DNA of 22,917 bases from Streptomyces sp. WM6378 (lineage in GTDB: Bacteria; Actinomycetota; Actinomycetes; Streptomycetales; Streptomycetaceae): positions 1 through 22,917 of the forward strand of contig NZ_LGDD01000045.1 of assembly GCF_001279695.1 (NCBI RefSeq). The letters run 5' to 3'. Positions 8,259-14,671 of the stretch are shown piece by piece; the stretch's first letter is position 1; each line of letters opens with the position of its first letter. Below the pieces are notes generated by a model. That model saw only the letters and a program-made list of their open reading frames with translations. It ran no database searches and had not been told where the DNA came from. Position numbers and translations under genes: made by a program.

Positions 8259-8618
8259 TCGCCCCCACCCCCCTCACTCACGGTGAGCGCGCCACTATGC
8301 CGGGCGGTCGTGGGGGACGGGCCGCATTGGCTGAATATGCCGCCTATTGACTAATCGTGGCTGGACGTCGCCGCAATCCGGCGTCGTAATATGCCGCTTG
8401 TGCAAGCCGGTGGCCTGGACCACACAGGAGGGGGCACCGGCAGTACACGCCGCCGTGACCTTCCCCTACAGCTCGGGCGTGGCCGACGGCAGAATCACGG
8501 ACCTGAAAATGATCTGACCTCTGGACGATCAACGGCTACCAAAACTTGTATGAGCCAGGCAGACGGAGTGAGGTTGCCGACGTCATCGGCGTGGTCCCCG
8601 GCGTCGGTGACGGCGAGG
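8259..8618. other. Upstream region of the phosphatase operon
   Basis: About 360 bases that should hold the promoter of the minus-strand phosphatase/ATPase operon. I see no clear -35/-10 pair, operator or supported gene. AT-richer tracts near 8330-8350 and 8510-8545 are the best promoter candidates. Confidence 0.3.
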
Positions 8619-8848
8619 TCATCCGTCATTGGCGGCGTCCCCGGTGTCGCCTCCGGCGGCGCCGTCGCCGCCACTCTCGAGGCCGCCGTCGCTGCCGGTG
8701 CCGTCGGCGGTGCCGGTGTCGGTGGGGGGAGTGGGGTCAATGGTGGTCAGGGTGTGGGGGGGGGTGTGGTGGCGTGGGCGGTGGTGGTGGGCAGGGTCAG
8801 GGCGAGGGCTGTGAGTGTGCCGGCGATGATGTTTTTCCATGTGTTCAT
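8619..8848 (-). pseudogene. Small secreted protein interrupted at a nine-base G tract
   Basis: From ATG 8848 on the minus strand the sequence encodes a clear signal peptide (KNIIAGTLTALALTLP, then THA as cleavage site) and then stops at 8747 after only 33 residues, just beyond a run of nine C on the coding strand. Adding one base to the run joins this frame to a second one that continues for about 43 more Asp/Gly/Thr-rich residues and ends at 8619, giving a 76-residue secreted protein. The upstream ribosome-binding site is weak (CGGA). Either the gene is broken, the run length varies between cells, or the run was miscounted in sequencing. No family was recognised. Confidence 0.4.
8756..8764. 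repeat. Nine-G homopolymer tract
   Basis: Nine consecutive G on the plus strand (C on the coding strand), placed directly after the signal peptide of the small secreted ORF. A one-base change here decides whether that ORF ends at 33 or about 76 residues. Confidence 0.9.
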
Positions 8849-8992
8849 GTTCCGAGCGTGGTCTGGCTGGGCCGGGTGCGCCTGCTGGGGCCGGATCCTG
8901 ATGGGCCAGGTGGCGCAGAGGGCGGGCCGGGGCTGCTTCAACGGCTGGCCGCAGTCTCGGTCAGCAGTCTCGGTCTCCGTGCAAGCGCCGGC

Positions 8993-9112
8993 CTATGCCC
9001 AGTCGATGCCGAGGTCGGCGAGTTGGGCGAGCTGTTGTTCGTTGAGTTTGATGCCCCTGTGGATGTCAAGTCGCGTCTCGGGCTGGTCCTGTGGGATCTG
9101 CCGCCGGGTTTG
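8993..9112 (-). pseudogene. C-terminal fragment resembling a helicase-associated (HA) domain
   Basis: On the minus strand, about 40 codons end at a TAG (8995-8993). The last part (GIKLNEQQLAQLADLGIDWA) matches the usual C-terminus of helicase-associated-domain proteins of Streptomyces, which end in '..L..LGLDWA'. It has no start of its own and overlaps, in another frame, the 3' end of the older IS110-family transposase. It is probably host DNA at the edge of that element. Confidence 0.35.
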
Positions 9113-9158
9113 CCGGGACAATGAGCCGGTAGATCTCTCGGGCGACGTACCGTTTGAG
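9066..9158 (-). pseudogene. Displaced 3' end of the older IS110-family transposase
   Basis: On the minus strand, CTC at 9158-9156 begins a frame reading LKRYVAREIYRLI and then about 17 more residues to a TGA at 9068-9066. This is the standard C-terminal motif of IS110-family transposases and is exactly what is missing from the truncated transposase at 10619-11505, which ends in EIIRCL. The two pieces were separated by insertion of the 1464-bp element at 9155-10618. Rejoining them restores the frame without loss of a base. Confidence 0.85.
9155..9158. repeat. Left junction core of the IS110 element
   Basis: TGAG (CTCA in the transposase sense), identical to the four bases at 10619-10622. One of the two copies belongs to the target and one to the element's end. 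Confidence 0.8.
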
Positions 9159-9172
9159 TCCGCTGAGTCAAG

Positions 9173-10372
9173 TCACGCCGCTGCGAAGCGTTGCGCGGCG
9201 GGATGGTGGTGCGGGTCGTATGGGGTGGCCTCGTGCCAGCAGGCCCAGATGACGCGGATCCAGGCTCGGGCGACGATGCGGGTGGCGTGCGGGTTGCGCT
9301 TACCGCGGGCCCGCGCATTCGCGTAGAGCTCGGCGGCCCAGGGAGATTGCAGCCGGGAGTTGTGGGCGAAGGCGGTGATGGCTTTGCGGGCACGGGTGTT
9401 GGCGGCCCAGCGGAAGTAGAACCCCCGGCTCTTGCCGGACTCCTTGGTCACGGGTGCGGCCCCGCACTCGGCGGCGGCCTGCTCGGCCGATGTGACGCGG
9501 TCGAGGATCGGGCCCACTTCGGCGAGGAGTTGGGCGAGGTTGATGGAGCCGACACCAGGCAGGCCGGCCAGCAGGGCCGCCCGGGAGCAGGTGGTGAGAC
9601 GGGCTTTGATGGCGGTTTCCAGCTGGGCGATGGTGGCCTGCAGGCCGACCAGCAGCCGGACTTGGGCGGTGACCAGCGTGGTGAGGACCTCGGCGGGCAG
9701 GCCGAGGGGGGCCGTGGGCGCGGATCGTAGCCGGGTGAGGAGTTCGGACGGCGGTTTGCCTCCTCGGTAGGCGTGGCGGGTGCAGAAGGCGGCCATGCGG
9801 GCCTGACCCAGCCGGGCGGCGGACCGGGGAGTGGGGTAGTCGGTCAGGAAGGCCAGGGCGATGGCCGAGGTGAGCGAGCAGAACAGATGCCGCGGGCCGG
9901 GCCAGTGCTGGTCGAGCAGCGCGGCGAACTGGTTGCTGGCGACGGTGCGGGCGCGGACGTGGTCGTCGCGCAGCCGTACCAGGGCCTGCAGTTCTTGCAG
10001 TTCCGTGTCGGCGGGAGCCAGACGGTGCAGGCGGTGACCGTCGGTGCGGAGGTAGTCCGCGAGTTTGTAGCTGTCGCCGGGGTCGGACTTGGCGCCGGAG
10101 GCACCCCAGCGGGGGCGGGCGGCGTGGAAGGCGGTGGGGTGGACGGGCATGACCGGGCGGCCGGCTTCCAGCAGCCGGGCAACGACCAGTCCCGTGGACC
10201 GTTCAATGCAGACCGGGAGGCCGGCCGGGGCGCCGTGGGTGGCCAGCCGTATGAGGGCGGCGGTGAGACCGGCCTCTGTATGCGGGAAGGCCCAGTGGTC
10301 GACGACAGTGCCGCCGTCGCTTATCACGGTGACGTCGTGGGTGGTGCTGGCCCAGTCCCATCCGGCAAACAT
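9173..10372 (-). CDS. IS110-family DEDD transposase (intact)
   Basis: A 399-residue transposase. The N-terminal RuvC-like DEDD domain starts with FAGWDWASTTHDVTV (first Asp), followed by the Glu in CIERSTG near residue 65 and the Asp pair in AKSDPGDSYKLADYLRTDG. The C-terminal Tnp domain contains LLAGLPGVGSINLAQLLAEV (helix-hairpin-helix-like) and, downstream, PVTKESGKSRG with the serine region typical of the family, then RWAANTRARKAITAF. The length is normal. The start is taken at ATG 10372 (GGAAGA upstream); an in-frame ATG at 10405 would add 11 residues and cannot be excluded. The enzyme family acts with a bridge RNA to join donor and target DNA through a site-specific recombination reaction. 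No frameshift or missing key residue is visible. Confidence 0.92.
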   Translation of the reverse strand: MFAGWDWASTTHDVTVISDGGTVVDHWAFPHTEAGLTAALIRLATHGAPAGLPVCIERSTGLVVARLLEAGRPVMPVHPTAFHAARPRWGASGAKSDPGDSYKLADYLRTDGHRLHRLAPADTELQELQALVRLRDDHVRARTVASNQFAALLDQHWPGPRHLFCSLTSAIALAFLTDYPTPRSAARLGQARMAAFCTRHAYRGGKPPSELLTRLRSAPTAPLGLPAEVLTTLVTAQVRLLVGLQATIAQLETAIKARLTTCSRAALLAGLPGVGSINLAQLLAEVGPILDRVTSAEQAAAECGAAPVTKESGKSRGFYFRWAANTRARKAITAFAHNSRLQSPWAAELYANARARGKRNPHATRIVARAWIRVIWACWHEATPYDPHHHPAAQRFAAA

Positions 10373-10424
10373 CGTCTTCCGCCCCCTGCCGCAGCCGGTG
10401 GACATCTTGGTGGTGGGTCGAGAC

Positions 10425-10600
10425 CCGCTGCCGGTTCCTCATTGTTCGGCCCTTGTCGGGCATGTCCCTGACGCCGGTCCGGGGCCTCGGAGTACCGGGA
10501 GCGGCACGACTCAAACTGGCCGTCGGATGCAGCGTGGCAACGAGGCCGTCTCCCGGCACATATCGAGGAAACCACGGCCCGACCCGTCGGCCGAGCCGCA
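10425..10600 (-). ncRNA. Predicted bridge RNA of the IS110 element
   Basis: The leader upstream of the transposase, read on the minus strand, has the layout of a bridge RNA. A 5' hairpin forms from 10592 to 10575 (GGCCGAC with GTCGGGCC, one bulge). A stem follows with arms 10559-10550 and 10501-10492 (ten positions, one mismatch). Inside it lie CGTTGCC (10542-10536), identical to the left side of the insertion site, and GTTTGAG (10516-10510), complementary to its right side. Next comes a second region with CGGAC (10481-10477), identical to the element's right end, and CAATGAG (10444-10438), complementary to its left end. This is the order left-target, right-target, left-donor, right-donor guide known for IS621. 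The ends of the RNA are estimates; the guide matches are directly seen. Confidence 0.75.
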
Positions 10601-10618
10601 GCATCGATACTTCCCCAA

Positions 10619-10622
10619 TGAG
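10619..10622. repeat. Right junction core of the IS110 element
   Basis: TGAG, the second copy of the four-base junction sequence also found at 9155-9158. Confidence 0.8.
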
Positions 10623-11505
10623 GCAACGGATGATCTCGCGCTTGGTCTTGCCCTCCGTGAGTCGCCGCTGCATGTAGTTCTGGGAAGGGCCCGCTTAGCG
10701 CAGTCGGCTGAGGACGATCCGGTGCAAGGCGGCGTTGGCCTGGCGGTCGCCGCCTCGGTTGAGTCTGCGGCGCTGGGTTTTGCCGGAGGACGCCTCGACA
10801 GGGCTGGTGCCGCACAAAGCAGCGAAGGATGCCTCGCTGTCGAGGCGTTCGGGGTTGTCGCCAGCCGAGATGAGCAGGGCTGCTGCGGTATCCGGGCCGA
10901 CGCCGTGGACGTCGAGCAGGCCCGGAGTGCTTGCTCGGATCGCTTCTGCCATCCGTTTGGTGAGGTCGTTGATCTCCTCGGTCAGGTGCTGGATGCGGCG
11001 GGCCGGCAGTCTCAAGGTGTGACGCGCAGCCCCTGCCGGCCCGGAGATCTCCGACTCCACGAATAGAGCGCACTGTTGGAACAGTTTGGTGTTGCTCAGC
11101 TGGGCCAGACACTCTCGAAGTTCGGCATCGGCGCAGACCAGAATGCTCTTGAGCTGGTTGATGGCTTGGGTGCGGGACTTGATCGCGGATCTCTTCGCCA
11201 GCTTGAACAGGCGCAGCATCTCCACCGGGCCGTCGCTCGTCTTCGCCGCGGCGTTGGTACGGCGCGGGCAGCGGCTTCGGCATCGATCGCGTCGGTGTTG
11301 CCGTGGCGCCGTCGGGCGGCTTTGTCGGGCTGGTTGACCTCGGTCACCTCGATGCCCTCGGCCCGCAGGTGCCGCGTCAGGCCCACGCCGTAGGACACGG
11401 TGCACTCGACCCCGGCTCGCCGGAGCATGCCTAACGAGCGTGTCCAGGAGAGGAGTTGGTGATAGCCCTCGGCGGCGGCCGGGACGTGACATGGGGCCGT
11501 GGGCT
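10619..11505 (-). pseudogene. Older IS110-family transposase, 5' part, with frameshift and nonsense codon
   Basis: Recognisable IS110-family sequence starts near 11505 (AAAEGYHQLLSWTRSLG, VSYGVGLTRHLRAEGIEVTE, NTDAIDAEAAARAV). At about 11251-11260 one base is missing, after which the frame continues as NAAAKTSDGPVEMLRLFKLA through the C-terminal domain (PGLLDVHGVGPDTAAALLIS, CGTSPVEASSGKTQRRRLNR). A TAA at 10697-10695 interrupts the gene in frame between IVLSRLR and NYMQRRLTEGKTKREIIRCL. The reading then ends at the younger IS110 element; the missing C-terminus is at 9066-9158. The N-terminal catalytic aspartate segment before residue AAAEGY is not recognisable. The gene is dead by at least three lesions and is clearly a different IS110 subgroup from the intact transposase at 9173-10372. 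Confidence 0.85.
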
Positions 11506-11510
11506 GCGTG

Positions 11511-11963
11511 ATGCTGGACAAGGTCACCTGTCTCCTGATCGCCTCGGGTGGTGGTGGCCGTCGCCGGGCCGGGGCGGTCAAGACTGTGACGGTGCCTGTC
11601 GCGAAGGCCCCTATCGGGACACGTCTCCTGCCCGGCGGCAGCAAGTACCGCTCCAGGCGGTGACCGACAGATCAAACTCAAGGCACAGGGCCAGTCGCGG
11701 CGCGAGTCTGGCCACCGCTCGGAGCAGTACCCGAACATCCTCACAGCCGCCCCCCATGGCCGGCGCGACGGGAAACGCGGCCTTCGGTAACTCCTGCCTC
11801 AATGCGGCCGCCGCCCCCGCTCGTGGCGTCACGCAGGCGGGGGAGGGCGTGGCGACCGCCCTGCCCGTGAGCGCTCCCGCCAGTATGTGCGGCTACGCCG
11901 ATCTCATGGATTGAATGGGGTGGCGGGAATCACCGCGGTGTGACTCTGATCGTCGACCGTGGC
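11511..11963. other. Degraded stretch without a supported gene
   Basis: About 450 bases between the older IS110 transposase and an IS5-like remnant. Open frames exist on both strands (one on the minus strand around 11611-11832 has moderately coding-like composition), but none has a good start or a recognised motif. Part of it is presumably the leader of the older IS110 element. Confidence 0.35.
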
Positions 11964-12075
11964 CTATGTGGTGTGGCGGATATATCGCTCGTAGCAGCAG
12001 AGGGCGGCGGCGAGGCCGAGAAGGGCCAGGTAGCTGCAGGGGGTGGCGTTCGTAGCGGGGGCTGAGTCGGCTCGC
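11964..12075 (-). pseudogene. IS5-family transposase C-terminal remnant
   Basis: The minus strand ends in a TAG at 11966-11964 after CSYLALLGLAAALCCYERYI. This matches the C-terminal hydrophobic motif of IS5-family transposases ('..FLAFLGLAAALTCYKRL..'). The preceding residues (SPRYERHP) lie in a neighbouring frame, so an extra C in the CCCCC run near 12048 has shifted it. Nothing of the DDE core remains. Confidence 0.5.
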
Positions 12076-12139
12076 CGTCCGGCCTGGCGTCCGTGGGGCG
12101 TCGCTACTGCGTTCTGATGTTGATGTGGATGCGTTCGGG

Positions 12140-12325
12140 GGCATTCCGAGTTGGCGGACGATCAGTTCGCGGGCGGTTGCCTCGATTTCGCCGAGGTTCG
12201 AGCAGGCGGTTTGCCCGTGCGGGCGGTCCGGCGACCTGCACGTGGTGGGTCAGGGCTTCGCGGACCGCGTCTGGAACACGGAGCTCGGCAGATGGACCGC
12301 TACGCTCGTCAGCATATGTTGACAC
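12140..12325 (-). pseudogene. Possible HicB-like antitoxin remnant
   Basis: On the minus strand a frame starting at GTG 12325 reads RSGPSAELRVPDAV, and a second frame a little downstream reads NLGEIEATARELIVRQLGMP. Together they resemble the 'G.W...VPD..G...QARNL.EIE..ARDLIA..LDVP' pattern of HicB-type antitoxins, split by a frameshift. The second half has a coding-like base composition and the first half does not. No HicA-like toxin was found. The start lies inside the first of the two palindromes at 12308-12350. Identification is tentative. Confidence 0.28.
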
Positions 12326-12350
12326 GACCTATCTGTCAGCATATGCTGAC
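12308..12350 (+). promoter_or_regulatory. Promoter with twin 16-bp palindromes before the HTH/Clp_N operon
   Basis: Two palindromes lie 27 bp apart: GTCAGCATATGTTGAC (12308-12323, one mismatched pair) and GTCAGCATATGCTGAC (12335-12350, perfect). TTGACA at 12319-12324 and TATGCT at 12342-12347 are spaced by 17 bases and form a good sigma-70-type promoter; each box overlaps one palindrome. The predicted start of transcription, about seven bases after TATGCT, falls on the ATG at 12355, so the mRNA is probably leaderless. The palindromes are well placed for a dimeric repressor, perhaps the HTH protein itself. Confidence 0.7.
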
Positions 12351-12354
12351 GGGC

Positions 12355-12576
12355 ATGGAAAGCACACTCGAGATCGCCGAGGGTGCCGCCAGCAGCGACC
12401 CGGATGTCGGGCTCCGCGCGGTGGCCGCCCTGCGAGAGCTCACCGAACGGCTGGAGATCCTCCAAATCGACAACGCGCGGAAACTGGGGTGGTCCTGGCA
12501 GGACATCGCCGAGCGGCTCGGCGTCACCAAGCAGACCGTGCACCGCAAGTACGGCCATCTGATCGGGAGGCGATGA
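12355..12576 (+). CDS. Small helix-turn-helix regulator
   Basis: A 73-residue protein. Residues about 45-70 form a helix-turn-helix (WSWQDIAERLGVTKQTVHRK), preceded by a helical segment (LRAVAALRELTERLEILQID). I recognise this as the small HTH protein that commonly precedes stand-alone Clp_N proteins in streptomycetes. ATG 12355 is chosen because it lies at the predicted transcription start, giving a leaderless mRNA; no ribosome-binding site exists before it. In-frame ATGs inside the palindromes would only be used by a longer transcript. The stop TGA overlaps the ATG of the Clp_N gene by one base, so the two are co-translated. It may bind the upstream palindromes and autoregulate; that is inference. 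Confidence 0.75.
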   Translation: MESTLEIAEGAASSDPDVGLRAVAALRELTERLEILQIDNARKLGWSWQDIAERLGVTKQTVHRKYGHLIGRR

Positions 12577-13289
12577 TGTTCGAACGCTTCGCCCCGGAGG
12601 CCCGCACCATCGTGGTCCACGCCCAAGAGCACGCCCGCCGACTCGGACACAACTACATCGGCTGCGAACATCTCCTGCTCGCCCTCGTTGCCGCCGACCA
12701 GCCGGCGAGCGCGATTCTGCGTGAGCACGGTGTCACGCCGCAGCACGTCGAGGAGGAGATCGTCCGCCAGGTCGGACTCGGGGTCGGCTCCCCGCTGTTC
12801 GGCACCCTCAACCGGGACGCCTTGGCCTCCATCGGGATCGATCTCGACGCCGTGCGCGCCAGGATCGAGGAGTCCTTCGGACCGGAAGCCCTCGCACGAG
12901 CCGACCAAGCCGTCCACCGGGGACCCCGCCCTTCCAGGCTCCACCCCCGGCGCGCAATGCCCCCGGGCCTCATGCGCCATTGGCGCCCACGGCACCACGC
13001 GCGACGCGCCGCCCGTACGGCACCGACCCCCGCTCCTGCCGGTCTGTACCGGGCCACCGGCGCCCGCCCCACCGGGCATATCCCGTTCACCCCTCGAGCC
13101 AAGGAGAGTCTGGCGAACACTGTCCGCGAGGCGCAGGCCCGGCACGACAACTACATCGGCATCGAGCACCTCGCTCTCGGCCTCATCGCCATGAACAGCG
13201 GGCTGGTGCGTTCTGTATTGTCGGCGCTCGGTGCGTCAGCCCCGGCGTTGCGCGCCGAGATCGTTGACCGCTACCGGCAGGCGAGCTGA
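12576..13289 (+). CDS. Stand-alone double Clp N-domain protein (no ATPase)
   Basis: A 237-residue protein with two Clp_N repeats. The first (residues about 1-70) begins MFERFAPEARTIVVHAQEHA and includes YIGCEHLLLALV. The second (about 165-232) begins IPFTPRAKESLANTVREAQA and includes YIGIEHLALGLI. An Arg/Pro-rich linker of about 70 residues separates them. There is no AAA+ module, so it cannot act as a ClpC-type unfoldase; it may bind substrates, phospho-arginine marks or ClpC adaptors, as N-domains do. The start is ATG 12576 (GGGAGG five bases upstream); ATG 12573 is one codon earlier. It overlaps the HTH gene's stop codon and shares its promoter. Confidence 0.85.
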   Translation: MFERFAPEARTIVVHAQEHARRLGHNYIGCEHLLLALVAADQPASAILREHGVTPQHVEEEIVRQVGLGVGSPLFGTLNRDALASIGIDLDAVRARIEESFGPEALARADQAVHRGPRPSRLHPRRAMPPGLMRHWRPRHHARRAARTAPTPAPAGLYRATGARPTGHIPFTPRAKESLANTVREAQARHDNYIGIEHLALGLIAMNSGLVRSVLSALGASAPALRAEIVDRYRQAS

Positions 13290-13358
13290 TCCCGCCCTCC
13301 GCCGGATCGCCGACTTCCACACCCGATCCAGCGGAGCGGGACCGGAAGACCTGAGACC

Positions 13359-13683
13359 GTGTGGCCCACTCCACCCCCGACTCCGCGAGCGCGCCGGCGC
13401 GAGGCCGCGATCCGGGAACGTGTGGCTGAACTCCGTCAGACCCTCGCGGCCGGCTGGCGCATCGCCACGGGAGTCATCGAGGCAGCCTGCTGGCGCCTCA
13501 TCGCCGACCGCCTCGATATCAGCGGAGCCCGCTGGGGGACTGGACGGCGCCGAACCCGTCCTGAAACTCCGTACCATCACCGCCACCAGTGACCTCAACG
13601 CCTGCTGGCGCTTCCATATCGCTTGCGAGCGCCAGCGCGTCCACCCAACCCCTGACCAGCACGAACACACCCTTGCTGCCTGA
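13359..13683 (+). pseudogene. ISKra4-family transposase C-terminal remnant
   Basis: The plus strand reads GWRIATGVIEAACWRLIADR and LDISGARWG, then an extra base at about 13535-13539 shifts the frame to LDGAEPVLKLRTI, ending in QRVHPTPDQHEHTLAA at a TGA (13681-13683). These are the conserved last ~80 residues of ISKra4-family transposases ('IATGVIEGACR.LV.DR.DI.GARWGL.GAE..LKLR'). The N-terminal two thirds, including most of the catalytic domain, is missing; sequence before about 13390 is unrelated. It is a dead fragment. Confidence 0.75.
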
Positions 13684-13706
13684 TCAACTCCGGTGCCCGG
13701 AAGGAG

Positions 13707-13988
13707 TCACACCCATGGGGGCAGGGGCCGCCGGTGCCCGAGCACCCGCGCGAGGTTCACCCCGTATCCGACCCCGAAGGCATGCGGGGTGAACAGTGCG
13801 TCGTTGTCCGGATCCCAGAACTCGCGTCGAAGCCTGCCTGGGGTCGGCGGACGGAAGTCGTACGGGAGGCCGACGATGCGGCCAGTCCAGGTCCGCTCGG
13901 CGGCCGACTTGCTCAACTCCTTGGCCAGAGCAGCCCCCAGGAGGACGAAAGCCAATGCGCCCACTGTCCGGCTCGTGCGTGTGCCCAT
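13707..13988 (-). CDS. DUF5808 protein
   Basis: A 93-residue protein starting at ATG 13988 with GGAAGGGG about seven bases upstream. Residues 1-25 are hydrophobic (VGALAFVLLGAALAKEL), a signal anchor. The DUF5808 core follows: WTGRIVGLPYDFRPPT, then REFWDPDNDALFTPHAFGVG and YGVNLARVL. The domain is common in actinobacterial membrane proteins; its function is unknown. The length is that of the short, single-helix version of the family. It is the intact gene closest to the ISKra4 remnant, which runs toward its 3' end. Confidence 0.8.
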   Translation of the reverse strand: MGTRTSRTVGALAFVLLGAALAKELSKSAAERTWTGRIVGLPYDFRPPTPGRLRREFWDPDNDALFTPHAFGVGYGVNLARVLGHRRPLPPWV

Positions 13989-14144
13989 GACCGCACCCCT
14001 TCCGACAAGGCTGTCGTCGCAGACAGCCTAGCCCCGCGGACTCGGCCGGGCACGACTCTCACTCGAGGAGAGCCACCCCCGTCGTGAACCGCCCCCACCT
14101 TCGTGGTCACACAGGAGTCGCCCACCACTGAGACGGGGTCTTCC

Positions 14145-14181
14145 GGGCCGTCTATTAGGCGCCGCCCCTAATAGACGGCCC
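14145..14181. repeat. 15-bp perfect inverted repeat with 7-base loop
   Basis: GGGCCGTCTATTAGG (14145-14159) and its exact complement CCTAATAGACGGCCC (14167-14181) flank CGCCGCC. The repeat lies between the divergent DUF5808 and SH3-like genes, where a terminator is not needed. It could be an operator for one or both genes, a leader hairpin, or a small mobile remnant. There is no T run after it. Confidence 0.8.
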
Positions 14182-14290
14182 CCGCTCGCTCGTTCGCGAT
14201 GCGATGGTGCCGGGACGATCCGAACAAGTACTTCCCGGGTCGCTCCGGTGCAGTACCTTCATCGTTTGCTTCTCCTGCCAGGAGGCAGAT

Positions 14291-14671
14291 ATGTGGTTCA
14301 AACTCGGACGTCGCACGGCGACGGTCGCTGCGCTCACCGCAGGCGGGTTGGCACTCGCCGTCGGGAGCGCGTCGGCGACGGTGCCGTACACGAACGTGCC
14401 CCTGAACCAGGGGCACACTGTGGGCGTCTACGAGGAGCCCACCAGCGCCAGCTGGAAGACGGCTGACGACGTTACCAACCCCGGTTACGTCACCGCGGAC
14501 TGCTGGAAGCGGGGCCAGACCATCAACAACATGGGCAATGTCTGGTACCACGTGTTCCAGGAGCACTACACCAACGGCACTACTCAATTGCAGTATGGCT
14601 ACGTGTACGGAGCCTACGCGGACGGGATCAGGACGTTCTATGACGGAACGATCGTGGAGTGCCCCTGGTAG
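14291..14671 (+). CDS. Small secreted SH3-like protein
   Basis: A 126-residue protein. ATG 14291 is preceded by AGGAGG five bases upstream. Residues 1-29 are a typical Sec signal peptide (TVAALTAGGLALAVGSASA). The mature part of about 97 residues reads like a bacterial SH3 fold: HTVGVYEEPTSASW, VTNPGYVTADCWKRGQTIN, NVWYHVF, then a YGYVYG strand and a C-terminal CPW. Two cysteines in the mature part could form a disulfide. The role is unknown; small SH3-like secreted proteins are numerous in Streptomyces. It is convergent with the DUF5937/ArsR gene, with hairpins between. Confidence 0.75.
   Translation: MWFKLGRRTATVAALTAGGLALAVGSASATVPYTNVPLNQGHTVGVYEEPTSASWKTADDVTNPGYVTADCWKRGQTINNMGNVWYHVFQEHYTNGTTQLQYGYVYGAYADGIRTFYDGTIVECPW

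Larger units (their letters stand above)
9155..10618 (-). mobile_element. Complete IS110-family insertion sequence, 1464 bp
   Basis: The borders were found by rejoining the interrupted transposase gene of the older element. TGAG occurs at both junctions (9155-9158 and 10619-10622; CTCA in the transposase sense), so the exact cut lies somewhere in these four bases and can include a CT dinucleotide, the core used by IS621 of the same family. There are no terminal inverted repeats. A long 5' leader (10373-10618) precedes the transposase and only 14-18 bases follow it, the arrangement of the IS110 group as opposed to IS1111. The transposase is intact and the leader contains guide-like segments, so the element may still be active. 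Confidence 0.85.
9066..11505 (-). mobile_element. Older, degenerate IS110-family element, split by a younger IS110 element
   Basis: The two parts of a decayed transposase gene (10619-11505 and 9066-9158) bracket a complete second IS110-family element. The outer ends of the older element cannot be fixed from the sequence, because IS110 elements lack terminal inverted repeats. The left edge is probably close to 9066, where a helicase-associated-like fragment begins. On the right, recognisable transposase similarity stops near 11505. Confidence 0.6.

Noticed and set aside
12093..12575. Upstream extension of the Clp_N reading frame
   Set aside because: The frame is open, but the Clp_N homology, the ribosome-binding site and the overlap with the HTH gene all place the start at 12576.
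8344..13683. CRISPR array or integron-like array in the repeat-rich region
   Set aside because: No regularly spaced repeats or cas-like genes; the repeats seen are two palindromes and IS junctions.
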